From Pseudobdellovibrio sp031428275 (GTDB lineage: Bacteria; Bdellovibrionota; Bdellovibrionia; Bdellovibrionales; Bdellovibrionaceae), in contig JANPPC010000010.1 of assembly GCA_031428275.1 (NCBI GenBank), positions 1 through 64,000 on the forward strand: a stretch of DNA of 64,000 nt. The letters run 5' to 3'. Positions 34,822-44,340 of the stretch are shown here, one piece after another (position 1 is the stretch's first letter; every line of letters starts with the position of its first letter). The translations under genes were made by a program, and so were the position numbers. The notes below the pieces were generated by a model, which was given only the letters and a program-made list of their open reading frames with translations, was not told the origin of the DNA and did no database searches.

Positions 34822-35828
34822 ACTCGGCTCTTCTCTGCTTCTGAAATGAAAGAATGTTTGTAAGCGGTTTCATTGCACTTGTAAAAATCAATAAACGAAA
34901 GATTTTGATATTGATGGGCGATCATGTAGTCGTCAGATAAGGTTGCCGCAAACATTCCGGGATCATCGGGATTCAATGTGACCGGTACGCCCGCATCGAT
35001 TAAACGCTTCAGCGGATGCGATTCATAAGTTTTAAAAGCCTGGGTAAGATAATTACTGTAAGGGCAAACTTCTAACGGGATATCTTTTTCGATGAGAACT
35101 TTCATCACTTCAGGAAAGTTGATCGCTTGCACACCGTGCCCTATTCGCTCAGCACCTAAGATGTTGATGGCGTCTAAGATCCATTGCCCGGCATTTTTGT
35201 TTGGTGCTTCGCCAGTGTGAATGGTCGTTCGTAAACCCGCTTTGCGAGCGGCTTCGAAGTAAGGAGCAAAACGTTTTGGTTCTGAGTCTTCTTCGTTATC
35301 AGCTAAATCCATTCCTAAGAAAGTGGCTTTGTTTTCAATGGCGAATTTGGTAACCGCATCTAATTTTTGGTTCGGTAAAATTCTTTGCAAAATACACAGC
35401 AAACCCACCGCGATGGGCATTTGTTTTTTGGCGCGTTCGATCCCACGCAGAAAGGCTTGGTGAATTTTTTCGAAACTAAGTTGCGGGTGACCATCGGCGA
35501 TAAAGGTGGGTGCGTAACGTAATTCTAAAATGCGAACACCGTCGTTGAAAGCATCTTCGCAGACTTCAAAGGCCAGGCGTTCTAAGATCTCTTCGCTGGC
35601 CAACACCTTTTGTGCGATCAAAAATTTGTTCAAAACGGCCTCAAGATTCGTCATGGGTTCGGTCACCAAGAAGAAGGCTTGTTGTTTTTGCGGATTTTGT
35701 GGGAAATCCAGCTTTAAGGTTGTCGCGATTTCAAGCAAAGTGCTCCAACGCATTGAACAATCTAGATGGCGATGCAAGTCAACTTTTGGAAGTGAGCGCA
35801 GTTGTTGAATAGATAGGGTAGTTGTCAT
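34809..35828 (-). CDS. add: Adenosine deaminase
   Basis: About 339 aa from ATG 35828 (MTTTLSIQQL); an in-frame ATG 18 nt upstream would overlap the divergent transketolase start. Metal and catalytic motifs: KVDLHRHLDCSMRW (H19/H21), RYAPTF, HTGEAPNKNAGQW, ERIGHGVQA, and NPDDPGMFAATLSDDY. It deaminates adenosine to inosine, suiting salvage of prey nucleosides. No SD is visible, and only 11 bp separate its start codon from that of the transketolase. Confidence 0.93.
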   Translation of the reverse strand: MTTTLSIQQLRSLPKVDLHRHLDCSMRWSTLLEIATTLKLDFPQNPQKQQAFFLVTEPMTNLEAVLNKFLIAQKVLASEEILERLAFEVCEDAFNDGVRILELRYAPTFIADGHPQLSFEKIHQAFLRGIERAKKQMPIAVGLLCILQRILPNQKLDAVTKFAIENKATFLGMDLADNEEDSEPKRFAPYFEAARKAGLRTTIHTGEAPNKNAGQWILDAINILGAERIGHGVQAINFPEVMKVLIEKDIPLEVCPYSNYLTQAFKTYESHPLKRLIDAGVPVTLNPDDPGMFAATLSDDYMIAHQYQNLSFIDFYKCNETAYKHSFISEAEKSRVWSR

Positions 35829-35839
35829 AAAAAATAAGT

Positions 35840-37870
35840 ATGACACAAATCAAACCACTTCAAGTTAAAAACCATTTAGCCGGACATCAAAACAAAAAGC
35901 CACAGTTTGCAAAAAAGATTAAATTGCAGAATGGCGAAGAAATTTTAGTTGCCGACCCGAAGGCGACTCGCGCACTGGTTGCGTTGATGGACATGAACGC
36001 AGTACTTGGCGGAGCCGCTTCACATTACGGCGGCCCAGCAGCGTTAGCCGAATTAATGTCGGCGTTACATGGATTAGTTTTTAACGAAGCCGAAAAAACT
36101 AAAAAACAGTGGTTTGATTTCGCGCACATCATTAACGATGCGGGTCACTGCGAAAACGGTTTGTACGCTTTGAAAGCCAACTACGAAATGGCCGGGCTTA
36201 CGATTGATTCTTTAAAGAAGTTTCGCTCGATTGAATCGGGCTTAACCGGTCACGGCGAAGTTCACTGTTTTCCGGCTGGAGTTTATTTAAGTAACGGCCC
36301 GTTAGGATCAGCATTTCCACAGTCGCAAGGTTTAGCTTTGGCTGAAAAGTTAGCGGGCACGAATCGTATAACTTATTGCGTACTTTCAGACGGTGCCGCA
36401 ATGGAAGGCGAAGCGAAAGAATCTTTGGCGGCCGTGCCGGGTTTAGCAAAGAAAGGCCAGCTTGCGCCCTACGTTTTAATTATCAGCGATAATAACACCA
36501 AACTGTCGGGACGCATTGACCAAGATTCATTTTCAATGGAGCCCACTTTTAATTCGTTAGAAATTTTAGGTTGGAAAGTGATTAAAGTTGAAAAAGGGAA
36601 TGACTTACAAGCCTGCGCCACTGCGCTTGAGGCGGCCACCGAACTTGCGAAGAAAAATCCCGCGCAGCCGGTTGCTGTTTGGGCAAAGACGACTAAAGGC
36701 ATCGGTACTAAAAAAACGGCTGAATCAGCTTCGGGTGGTCACGGTTTTCCGTGCAAGTCTCCGACTGAATTAACTGAATTTATAAAAGAGATTTACGAAA
36801 ATGACGATGTGGTCGCTATTGCTGCGCCTTGGATCGAAGAATTAATCGCGCACGAAAAAGATTTGAAAGCGAACGCTAAGCCCGACACCGGAGAAAAAAT
36901 TCAGGTCGGTATTTCGAAAGCCATGATCAACGCGTTTAAAAAAGGCTTACCGATCTTATCAGTCACTTCGGACTTACCGGGCTCGACAGGCGTGGCGGGT
37001 TTTAGAAAAGAATTTCCGCAAGCCAGTCTTGATGTAGGCGTTGCCGAAAGTAATATGATTTCGACGGCCGCTGGTCTATCAAAACAAGGTTTTATTCCGG
37101 TCGTTGATACCTTCGCGCAGTTTGGCGTAACGAAGGGTGCGTTGCCGTTAACGATGGCGATGTTGTCAGAAGCGCCCATCATCGGCGTGTTTTCGCACAC
37201 GGGCTTTCAAGACGCGGCCGATGGGGCATCCCATCAGGCGCTAAGTTATATGTCGATGTTAGCGACCATACCGGGCGTTGATTTATACAATTTATGCTCA
37301 AGCGAAGAAGCCGAAATGATCATGACCGAAGTCATCGAAAATTTCGCAAAGGCGCGTGAACAAGATAAACATCCGCATTCGGCGATTTTCTTCTTGGGCC
37401 GTGAAAATTTTCCGAAGTCTTTTAAGACCGAAGAAAATAAAATTAGCTACAAAGCTTTTGCTCCGCAAATTTTGAAAAATAATATCATCGCGGATAAAAA
37501 GAACGTTGCCTTGATGACGACGGGTTCTTTAGTGGGTGAAGCCCTGAAGGCCAGTGAAGATTTGAAAACAAAGGGTATCGGGTCAGTGGTTGTTAATCAA
37601 AGCTGCCTAAATAAAATCGATACGAAGTCATTAAAAGACATTTTAGCAATGACCGAAGGCCGCATCGTAACCGCGGAAGACCACCAAGTATTACTTGGAT
37701 TCGGAGCTTTCATCGCACACGAGTGTGTTGAAAACAAAATTGCGATCAAACAAAAATCATTGGGCGTGCATGCTGAATTCGGACAAAGCGCATACAACGC
37801 GATCGAATTATACCGTAAGCATGGGGTTGATTCGGGCGCGATCGTGAACGCAGCGGCCGGGTTAGCTTAG
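35840..37870 (+). CDS. tkt: Transketolase
   Basis: 676 aa, usual transketolase size. ThDP motif SDGAAMEGEAKESLA...SDNN, His in GLTGHGEVHC and GPLGSAFPQSQGLALAEKL, Pyr domain SDLPGSTGVAGF, DVGVAESNMISTAAGLSKQG, DTFAQFG, HTGFQDAADGASHQAL, and a C-terminal TTGSLVGEALKASEDL domain. It interconverts pentose-phosphate sugars and makes E4P for DAHP synthase. The sequence is clearly diverged from E. coli TktA, so another ThDP ketolase activity cannot be excluded. The 3' end overlaps pcnB (convergent) by 4 nt. Confidence 0.88.
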   Translation: MTQIKPLQVKNHLAGHQNKKPQFAKKIKLQNGEEILVADPKATRALVALMDMNAVLGGAASHYGGPAALAELMSALHGLVFNEAEKTKKQWFDFAHIINDAGHCENGLYALKANYEMAGLTIDSLKKFRSIESGLTGHGEVHCFPAGVYLSNGPLGSAFPQSQGLALAEKLAGTNRITYCVLSDGAAMEGEAKESLAAVPGLAKKGQLAPYVLIISDNNTKLSGRIDQDSFSMEPTFNSLEILGWKVIKVEKGNDLQACATALEAATELAKKNPAQPVAVWAKTTKGIGTKKTAESASGGHGFPCKSPTELTEFIKEIYENDDVVAIAAPWIEELIAHEKDLKANAKPDTGEKIQVGISKAMINAFKKGLPILSVTSDLPGSTGVAGFRKEFPQASLDVGVAESNMISTAAGLSKQGFIPVVDTFAQFGVTKGALPLTMAMLSEAPIIGVFSHTGFQDAADGASHQALSYMSMLATIPGVDLYNLCSSEEAEMIMTEVIENFAKAREQDKHPHSAIFFLGRENFPKSFKTEENKISYKAFAPQILKNNIIADKKNVALMTTGSLVGEALKASEDLKTKGIGSVVVNQSCLNKIDTKSLKDILAMTEGRIVTAEDHQVLLGFGAFIAHECVENKIAIKQKSLGVHAEFGQSAYNAIELYRKHGVDSGAIVNAAAGLA

Positions 37871-39102
37871 TCGGCCGGCGCTGAATGGTCTGAACTTGTG
37901 TCGGGCGCGTTACCTAAACGTTCGCGCTCGTTTAACCAGAACAAAAAGTCGTTCGCGCTGATTTCATTCGCTAAAAATGCAAGCTTCAATGAAAGTTCAA
38001 AAGTTTGGTGAAAAACCATCGAGCGTTGGCGGCGGTCACCCTTTTTAGTGTAGGCTTCGCGTTTTTTAAGAGACGTAATAAATTGCGCCGCTTGAAAGTA
38101 TGTACCCATTTCAGCTTTGAAAATGCCAAGCTCGTCGCGTGTAAATAATAAAAGTTTTTCGCTTTCGACTAAGTCGTTTACGTTGAAGCCCTTCGGGCTT
38201 ACGACCCATAAATAAGCGTGCAGAACCGCTGAAAATAATTCGGTTGGGTCGGCGAAATTAAAGCCTACGTAATTGAAGCGACGAACCATTCCTAAAAATT
38301 CTTCGCGCTGTTCGAAATTTTCAAACATTTTGTGAAATGTTGGTATGACTGTTTCGAAAACTCCTAGATCATACATTTCCATCAGGGCCATTTCGATATG
38401 CGGCAGTCGAAAAAATTTAACCCATTCTTCACGTCGGCGGGGTGGAGCGCTTCGTTTTAACTCTTCACGCTGCGAAAAGATGGCTTCGCGCAAAGAAGGT
38501 TCTATAGTGAATTGTAATTTCTGTGAAAGACGGATCGCACGTAACATGCGAATAGGGTCTTCGATCAAGCGTGCTTTAGGTTCACCGATCACGCGCAAAG
38601 TGCAGCTTTGAATATCTTCAAGGCCATTACAGTGATCTACGATTTTTTCATCGATCGGATCGTAAAATAATGAATTAATCGTAAAATCACGGCGGAAAGA
38701 ATCTTCTTCGATATTTCCGAAAAAGTTTTCTTCGGCGAAATTATTTTCGTCTTGTTCGGCTAGCGCCATCTCTTCGGCTAAGGCGGGTCTGCGGAATGTG
38801 GCGATCTCGAAAATTTGATCGCCTCGTCGTGCGTGTACCAATTTAAAACGGCGACCGATGATAAAACAGTACGGAACTTTTTTACGAACTTCATTCGGGG
38901 CCGCATTGGTAGCGATGTCGAAATCTTTTGGTTTTAAATTAACTAGTAAATCGCGGACTCCTCCGCCAACTAAGTACGCTTGAAAGCCAGACTCTTTTAG
39001 GCGTTTCAAGATACCCACGGCTTGTGGATCAATCGCGTATTTTACTTTGCGAAGTATTTCAGTGTAGTGCTTCATTAAAGAAGTGCTTTGTTGCAATGAC
39101 AT
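37867..39102 (-). CDS. pcnB: Poly(A) polymerase I family nucleotidyltransferase
   Basis: 411 aa. Class II nucleotidyltransferase head: YLVGGGVRDLLVNLKPKDFDIAT, IGRRFKLVHARRG, EIATFRRP, DSFRRDFTINSLFYDP, VDHCNGLEDIQSCTLRVIGEPKARLIEDPIRMLRAIRLSQKL. The FRRDFTINSLFYD and INSL-type pattern favours PcnB over CCA-adding enzyme, as does the moderately basic C-terminal region (KKREAYTKKGDRRQR). It adds 3' poly(A) tails that speed RNA decay. The start codon sits 52 bp from the divergent hydrolase gene. Confidence 0.88.
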   Translation of the reverse strand: MSLQQSTSLMKHYTEILRKVKYAIDPQAVGILKRLKESGFQAYLVGGGVRDLLVNLKPKDFDIATNAAPNEVRKKVPYCFIIGRRFKLVHARRGDQIFEIATFRRPALAEEMALAEQDENNFAEENFFGNIEEDSFRRDFTINSLFYDPIDEKIVDHCNGLEDIQSCTLRVIGEPKARLIEDPIRMLRAIRLSQKLQFTIEPSLREAIFSQREELKRSAPPRRREEWVKFFRLPHIEMALMEMYDLGVFETVIPTFHKMFENFEQREEFLGMVRRFNYVGFNFADPTELFSAVLHAYLWVVSPKGFNVNDLVESEKLLLFTRDELGIFKAEMGTYFQAAQFITSLKKREAYTKKGDRRQRSMVFHQTFELSLKLAFLANEISANDFLFWLNERERLGNAPDTSSDHSAPAD

Positions 39103-39154
39103 TCATCTAACTTTTTAATTGAGCTTCGTTTTCAAGTCGAGTACTTAAAGTGCT

Positions 39155-39985
39155 GTGTTTCTAGAAAACTTCAATTATTCAATTTTAGGTACAAATACTT
39201 CGCAAAGAATTGTGTTTATTCACGGTTTGATGGCATTTTCAGCTAATTGGCGCAAGATTGCCTCGCGCATGGAGAACGACTTTCAGTGTTTGATTTATGA
39301 TCAGCGCGGTCACGGGCGTTCTTTCAAGCCCGAATCGGGATACTCGCCGGAAGTGTTTGCTGAAGACTTATGCAAAATCACCGAAGCGCTGGGCTGGGAC
39401 AAATTTCATTTGGTGGGTCACTCGATGGGCGGTCGTAACGCCATGGTTTTTGCGAATTTGTATCCTGAAAAAGTTCGAACTTTGACAATTGAAGACATGG
39501 GCCCTGATACAGACCCGGCCGTTACAAATTATTACCAGCGCATGCTTGATTCGGTCCCGACTCCGTTTAGTTCTAAGCCCGCCATTAAACAGTTTTTCGA
39601 TACCGAGTTTTACGCCAAATTTAAATCAAAAGAGCCTTCACAGGTGCTTTCGCTTTTTTTACAGGCTAATATTGAAGAAAAGCCCCTTGCCGATGGCAAA
39701 GTCGAGTTCGACTGGAGATTCTCTAAGCAAGCCATTCTTGAAATCGCGCGCGAAGGGCACCTTAAAGATCGCTGGCACGAGGTCAGTTCGTTCAAGATGC
39801 CTACGCTACTTATTCGCGGAGAAAATTCGCACGTTTTAAGCGCAGAAACATACCAAAAAATGTTGTCATCGAACCCAAACATCAAAGGTGTTGAAATAAA
39901 AAATGTCGGACACTGGGTGCATTTCGAAAAATACGAAGAGTTCGTCTTAGAATTGCGTAATTTTATTGGTTTGCACAACGCATAA
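39155..39985 (+). CDS. Alpha/beta-hydrolase (esterase-like)
   Basis: 276 aa from GTG. HGLMAFSANWRKIASRM, YDQRGHGRSFKPESGY, nucleophile VGHSMGGRNAMVFA, acid in LLIRGENSHV, and His in NVGHWVHFEKYEEF. The profile is close to YbfF-like esterases. It has no signal peptide, so it is cytoplasmic. The substrate is unknown. Confidence 0.82.
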   Translation: MFLENFNYSILGTNTSQRIVFIHGLMAFSANWRKIASRMENDFQCLIYDQRGHGRSFKPESGYSPEVFAEDLCKITEALGWDKFHLVGHSMGGRNAMVFANLYPEKVRTLTIEDMGPDTDPAVTNYYQRMLDSVPTPFSSKPAIKQFFDTEFYAKFKSKEPSQVLSLFLQANIEEKPLADGKVEFDWRFSKQAILEIAREGHLKDRWHEVSSFKMPTLLIRGENSHVLSAETYQKMLSSNPNIKGVEIKNVGHWVHFEKYEEFVLELRNFIGLHNA

Positions 39986-40036
39986 AGACCCCTAAGCCGT
40001 GACAGTGTGCGGCCTATCTAATATCAATGATCAATA

Positions 40037-41773
40037 ATGAATTACTCTGAACTAAATCTAGACCCGCGTCTTACATCAGCCATCGAAAAACTTAACTACG
40101 TTGAGATGACTCCGATTCAACAACAAACAATTCCGCACATTCTTTCAAATAAAGATGTCGCTGGTTTAGCACAAACGGGTACCGGCAAAACGGCTGCCTT
40201 CTTAGTGCCCCTGATCGAGCGTATTTTACGAACTCTAGAAGATCCAAATCACGAACGCGCAATCAAAGATTGGAACGCTCGTAGCTTTGTTTTGATTTTA
40301 GTACCGACTCGCGAATTAGCTGATCAAATTAACGAAAACGTTATTAAGATTGCGGCCGGCAGTGGGTTAAAAACTTATCCGCTTTACGGCGGGACAGGTT
40401 ACGACAAACAGAAAGAAGCTTTAGCTTCTGGATTACAGTTTGTGGTTTCAACTCCGGGACGCTTAATGGATCTTTACAAAGAAAATTTTGTCGATCTTAA
40501 GCAGGTTCGCGCCATCGTGTTTGACGAAGCAGATCGTATGTTTGACATGGGTTTTAAAGACGACATGACTTACATTTTAGGCCGTGTTCCGCGTGACCGC
40601 CAATTTTTAGTTTTCTCAGCGACGTTAAACTTTGATGTTTTAAATACCGCTTATCAATTTGGCGCAGAACCTTTTGAAGTGAATATCAGCCGCGATCAAG
40701 CGAAGGCCGATCACGTTAAAGATTTTATCATGCATTTAGGTGATCAAGATAAACCGCAGTTTTTGCTTTCGATTTTGAAAAAAGAAAATCCGAAGCAGGC
40801 GATGATCTTTACAAATTTCAAACACAATGTGGATCGCTTGGCGACGTTCTTAATGAATAATAATATCCCAGCCATGGGTATTTCTAGTTTGATGAGCCAA
40901 AGTCAGCGCAATACTGTTATCGAAAAATTTAAAGCTGAAAATGATCAAAATATTTTAGTCGCGACAGATGTGGCTGCGCGCGGTCTAGATATCAACGGAG
41001 TAGACGTTGTTGTAAACTATGAGATGCCACAAGATGCTGAATCTTACGTTCACCGCATTGGTCGTACGGGACGTGCAGGTCGTGAAGGTAAAGCGTTCTC
41101 TTTGATTAGCGACCGTGACATCGATTCACTTTATCGCGTTGAAGAGTATACAAAGAAAAAAATTAATACGGCTTTTCTTGAAGATGCTGAATTACTAAAA
41201 GATTTTAAACGTTTAACCAGTGATTCTGGATTTGGAAATAAATTTGACCGCGGATCGGGCGGTGGTTCTCGTGATGGTCGCGGAGTCAGCGGTCGTGGTG
41301 GTCCACGCCGAGATGGCCCTTCACGCGGCGGCGGTTCAGATCGTGGTCCTCGCCGAGACGGTGGCCGTGATAGCAATCGTCCCGAGCGCAAAGGCCCGCC
41401 GGCAGCAGCTGTTCACGCGGGGCCTCCACTTAAGTTACCTATTCCTAATGATCTATCAAAACCGCAGGTTCCACGTCCGCAAACTGCGAAGCCTCAAGGC
41501 GAAAAGCGTTTTGATAAAAAACTAACGAATGGCGCCGCAGCGGGGCCGGGTAAGAAGTTTGATCGACCGGCTCGTGTGCAAAATACAAACGGCACTAGTT
41601 CCACAGCCAAACCAAAAGATTTGAATGCAGTCGTTGCAAATAAACCGGCATCGAAAAGTTTTAGAAATAATGCGGGTTCACGAAGATCTTCGGGTGGTTC
41701 AAGTTCACCGAGCAATCCAAATGCTTCGGTCGGGCAAAAAGTTAAATCATTCTTCCGAAAAATATTCGGATAA
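40037..41773 (+). CDS. DEAD-box RNA helicase (RhlE-like) with long basic RGG tail
   Basis: 578 aa. Helicase core: Q motif MTPIQQQTIPHIL, AQTGTGKT (45-52), PTRELADQ, STPGRLMDL, FDEADRMFDMGF, SAT, TDVAARGLD, HRIGRTGRAGREG. From about residue 395 there is a ~180-aa low-complexity tail, first Gly/Arg/Asp-rich (GRGGPRRDGPSRGGGSDRG), then Lys/Pro/Ser-rich, ending KVKSFFRKIFG. Such tails bind RNA or ribosomes. It remodels RNA, probably in decay or ribosome assembly; the nearby genes pcnB and rnr act on RNA as well. Confidence 0.93.
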   Translation: MNYSELNLDPRLTSAIEKLNYVEMTPIQQQTIPHILSNKDVAGLAQTGTGKTAAFLVPLIERILRTLEDPNHERAIKDWNARSFVLILVPTRELADQINENVIKIAAGSGLKTYPLYGGTGYDKQKEALASGLQFVVSTPGRLMDLYKENFVDLKQVRAIVFDEADRMFDMGFKDDMTYILGRVPRDRQFLVFSATLNFDVLNTAYQFGAEPFEVNISRDQAKADHVKDFIMHLGDQDKPQFLLSILKKENPKQAMIFTNFKHNVDRLATFLMNNNIPAMGISSLMSQSQRNTVIEKFKAENDQNILVATDVAARGLDINGVDVVVNYEMPQDAESYVHRIGRTGRAGREGKAFSLISDRDIDSLYRVEEYTKKKINTAFLEDAELLKDFKRLTSDSGFGNKFDRGSGGGSRDGRGVSGRGGPRRDGPSRGGGSDRGPRRDGGRDSNRPERKGPPAAAVHAGPPLKLPIPNDLSKPQVPRPQTAKPQGEKRFDKKLTNGAAAGPGKKFDRPARVQNTNGTSSTAKPKDLNAVVANKPASKSFRNNAGSRRSSGGSSSPSNPNASVGQKVKSFFRKIFG

Positions 41774-41776
41774 ATA

Positions 41777-41810
41777 AAAAAGTAGTTTCAGTGGCTTAAC
41801 GCCACTGAAA
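41777..41810 (-). terminator. Terminator embedded in the end of the 173-aa protein gene
   Basis: TTTCAGTGGC (41786-41795) and GCCACTGAAA (41801-41810) form a perfect 10-bp stem with loop TTAAC. On the minus strand it is followed by CTACTTTTTTATTT. The last four codons and the stop of the minus-strand gene are inside the hairpin. It probably also slows read-through from the helicase gene. Confidence 0.8.
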
Positions 41811-42317
41811 GTTACCAAGAATTCGGTTGCAAACCTGAATTGTTTTTTCAAAATGTTCAAAATTATCTAAGCAGGTTGCCAACACTATTTTATTGCCATG
41901 CTGGTAAAACACTTGGCGAGACTTTGTTTGCTTATTTTTTTGAGTTAAATCGACGATCACTGATGGCGTTATACTTTTTTTATACGACTGCAAACCGACC
42001 ACTTCAAAACCATACTGGTTGTAATCACGTAAATACTGACGCACGTATTTTTCAAGATCTGTTTTGGCAGCCACGGTTTCGGTTCTTAAAGTTAAAAGTG
42101 ATTTTGAAGTTGATTCTGAAGGGCCCATCTCAAGCGAAAGCGATTCAAGGTCTGAGCTATTCTTATAAACCCAATTGGCTGGCATGGCGCCCAATTTAAA
42201 ACCGAGTAGGCTCATTGCGATACTATTCTGCGGACGGTTAACAATCGACGAACCTGCCAAAGGGTGCGGCGCGGCCGAACTGAACTGAATAATGAATACA
42301 AGAAGAGCGGTTAACAT
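41796..42317 (-). CDS. Small exported protein of unknown function
   Basis: 173 aa, not recognised. The N-terminus MLTALLVFIIQFSSAAPHP is a signal peptide probably cut after SSA. The mature part has mixed alpha/beta character and one Cys pair (ATCLDN...IQVCNRIL) that could form a disulfide. It follows mutY after 14 bp on the same strand, so the two are likely cotranscribed. The TLRTETVAAKTDLEKYVRQYLRDY helix and the hydrophobic strands suggest a compact periplasmic domain; function unknown. Confidence 0.6.
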   Translation of the reverse strand: MLTALLVFIIQFSSAAPHPLAGSSIVNRPQNSIAMSLLGFKLGAMPANWVYKNSSDLESLSLEMGPSESTSKSLLTLRTETVAAKTDLEKYVRQYLRDYNQYGFEVVGLQSYKKSITPSVIVDLTQKNKQTKSRQVFYQHGNKIVLATCLDNFEHFEKTIQVCNRILGNFQWR

Positions 42318-42331
42318 TGGTTAATTTTAGT

Positions 42332-43336
42332 CTATTTTTCAATGAATTTCAAAATTTTAGTCATTAAGCTAGTTGGATTAATTTTTTTAACGTCTGCAAT
42401 TGTAACCCATTCTCCTAGACCAGAAGTTTTCAGCGCCATATTTTCAATTTTAATAAAAATATCGTACTTAGTTACGCCATGTTTGATATCATAGTCGGCA
42501 GGTTTTTTTGCCACCTGCTTGGCCCGGCCCGGTGGAAACAGGACATTTTTTAAAAACGGTGTCGCCGCGTTCTGCTGCATAAAAATCTTTCCGTTTTTAA
42601 CAACGGGATTCAATGTCCAAAGCCAAATTTCAAATTGCGGTTTGGGTTTAGGTAGCGGAATTTGTTCAACGATACCTTTATCGAAAGCGACACAGCGTTT
42701 TTTCCAAGGGCAAAGCAGACACACCGGTTTTTTGGGAGTGCAAATTGTCGCGCCTAATTCCATCAAGCCTTGATTGATATCAGAACTTAATTCTGTAAAA
42801 GCTAACTTGTCGGAAAGCTCTTGCAACTTCAGTTTTTCTTTATTTTCCCACCAGTTTAATTTCAGTCCGTGAAATCGTGACAAAACGCGAATCACGTTAC
42901 CGTCTAAAACTCCGACAGGCTCGCCGAACGCCAAGCTTGAAACCGCGCGTGATGTGTAGGGTCCGAAGCCTGGTAATTCTAAAAGTAGATGGGCTTTATC
43001 TAGAAATTTATCTTTGGCTAAAATTTTCGCCGACTTATGTAGATTGCGCGCGCGCGAGTAATAACCAAGCCCGGCCCACATTTCGATAACGTCGCCTGGT
43101 TCAGCTTCAGCCAAAGTATGCACATTTGGAAAGCGCGTTAAAAACTTTTCGTAGTAAGGAATGACGGCGGTTACAGTCGTTTGTTGTAACATGACTTCAG
43201 AAATCCAAATGCGGTACGGGTCGCGATTTTGACGCCACGGCAAAATACGCTTATTTTCTTGGTACCACGCAATAAGATCGCTTTGATCTAGATTCAACTT
43301 AAGGGATTGCTTTTTAGTCGGATTAGTAACGGCCAT
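42332..43336 (-). CDS. mutY: A/G-specific adenine DNA glycosylase
   Basis: 334 aa. HhH-GPD fold: ILPWRQNRDPYRIWISEVMLQQTTV, AGLGYYSRARNLH, helix-hairpin-helix LPGFGPYTSRAVSSLAFGEPVGVLDGNVIRV with catalytic Asp, the iron-sulfur cluster C-x6-C-x2-C-x5-C (CTPKKPVCLLCPWKKRC), and a C-terminal NUDIX-like domain for 8-oxoG recognition. It removes adenine opposite 8-oxoguanine. Its start codon is 5 bp from the GTG of the divergent agmatinase-like gene. Confidence 0.96.
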   Translation of the reverse strand: MAVTNPTKKQSLKLNLDQSDLIAWYQENKRILPWRQNRDPYRIWISEVMLQQTTVTAVIPYYEKFLTRFPNVHTLAEAEPGDVIEMWAGLGYYSRARNLHKSAKILAKDKFLDKAHLLLELPGFGPYTSRAVSSLAFGEPVGVLDGNVIRVLSRFHGLKLNWWENKEKLKLQELSDKLAFTELSSDINQGLMELGATICTPKKPVCLLCPWKKRCVAFDKGIVEQIPLPKPKPQFEIWLWTLNPVVKNGKIFMQQNAATPFLKNVLFPPGRAKQVAKKPADYDIKHGVTKYDIFIKIENMALKTSGLGEWVTIADVKKINPTSLMTKILKFIEK

Positions 43337-43341
43337 GACAC

Positions 43342-44340
43342 GTGACTTTAATTGATAAAGCGTTTGTAACCAACTGGAATTTTGCAGATAATGAGGCTAT
43401 GAACAACGAATACAAACAGCTGAGCGGTCGCGAATTTCCCAGATTTTCGGGTATTAAAACTTTTTTTCGTTTGCCTATAGCACAGATAAAAGACGACTTT
43501 GATGTCGCACTGTTTGGTATTCCGTATGACGGTGGAGTATCTTACCGCCCCGGCGCGCGATTTGCGCCTGCTCATGTGCGTGATTATTCAAGCCTAGGTC
43601 GCGGCTTTAATATGGCTCGAGGCGGAGTTTCAGTTTTTGAAAAACTAAAAGTAGCCGATATTGGTGACTGCTCGACAGTGCCCATCGATCAAGCCCAAAC
43701 TTACGAAAAAATTGAAAAATTTATTACCGAAGTTATTGTTACCGGAAAAAAGTTCGTCTCTGTAGGCGGAGATCACTCGACAACTTTACCCGTGTTACGT
43801 GCGTTACGAAAACATCACGGGCAGCCACTGAATTTTATTCACTTTGATGCTCACTTAGATACTTATCCGGCAGCATGGGGCTGTGAATATCATCACGGAG
43901 CTTTTGCACGCCATGCGGTCGACGAGGGATTAGTTAACCCGAAGCAGATGATGCAAATTGGTATTCGTGGGCCCTTAGCGGCTGGTGCAGATTTAGATTT
44001 TGTTAAAAAAAATGGTGTTCACGTTGTAACTGTAGATGATATTCGGGAAGGCTCGTTAGCCGAAGTAATCAAGAAGCTGCCGGTCTTTAAAGGGCCGACT
44101 TATATTAGCTTCGATATTGATTGTTTAGACCCCGCATATGCCCCGGGCACGGGAACTCCGGTACCAGGCGGGCTGACGACCTACGAAACACAACGTATTC
44201 TTCGTGGCTTGAAAATTGAAAACCTAGTCGGAGCAGACATCGTTGAAGTTTCACCACCTTACGATGCTGCGGGCATTACTGCGATGGCTGCAGTAGATAC
44301 GATGTTTGAGCTATTATGTTTAATCGGAGAAAATAAATGA
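43342..44340 (+). CDS. speB: Agmatinase/arginase (ureohydrolase) family protein
   Basis: 332 aa from GTG; an ATG at 43399 (MNNEYKQLSG) preceded by GAGG is also plausible and would leave promoter room next to mutY. Two-manganese motifs: GGDHSTTLPVL, HFDAHLDTYPA and SFDIDCLDPAYAPGTGTPVPGGL. GVSYRPGARFAPAHVRDYS is typical of agmatinase. It would release urea from agmatine on the way to putrescine; other guanidino substrates are possible. ATGA overlap with the next small gene. Confidence 0.88.
   Translation: MTLIDKAFVTNWNFADNEAMNNEYKQLSGREFPRFSGIKTFFRLPIAQIKDDFDVALFGIPYDGGVSYRPGARFAPAHVRDYSSLGRGFNMARGGVSVFEKLKVADIGDCSTVPIDQAQTYEKIEKFITEVIVTGKKFVSVGGDHSTTLPVLRALRKHHGQPLNFIHFDAHLDTYPAAWGCEYHHGAFARHAVDEGLVNPKQMMQIGIRGPLAAGADLDFVKKNGVHVVTVDDIREGSLAEVIKKLPVFKGPTYISFDIDCLDPAYAPGTGTPVPGGLTTYETQRILRGLKIENLVGADIVEVSPPYDAAGITAMAAVDTMFELLCLIGENK

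Noticed and set aside
35829..35846. Upstream start (MSYLFF) for adenosine deaminase
   Set aside because: It would overlap the divergent transketolase start codon and is not part of the conserved protein; kept only as an alternative.
41230..41400. CRISPR-like or DNA repeat in the helicase tail
   Set aside because: The repetition is of Gly/Arg/Asp codons encoding an RGG tail, without regular spacers or conserved repeat units.
41220..41525. Plus-strand ORF in another frame inside the helicase tail
   Set aside because: It arises from the GC-biased RGG repeat coding sequence; the composition is that of a shifted low-complexity region.
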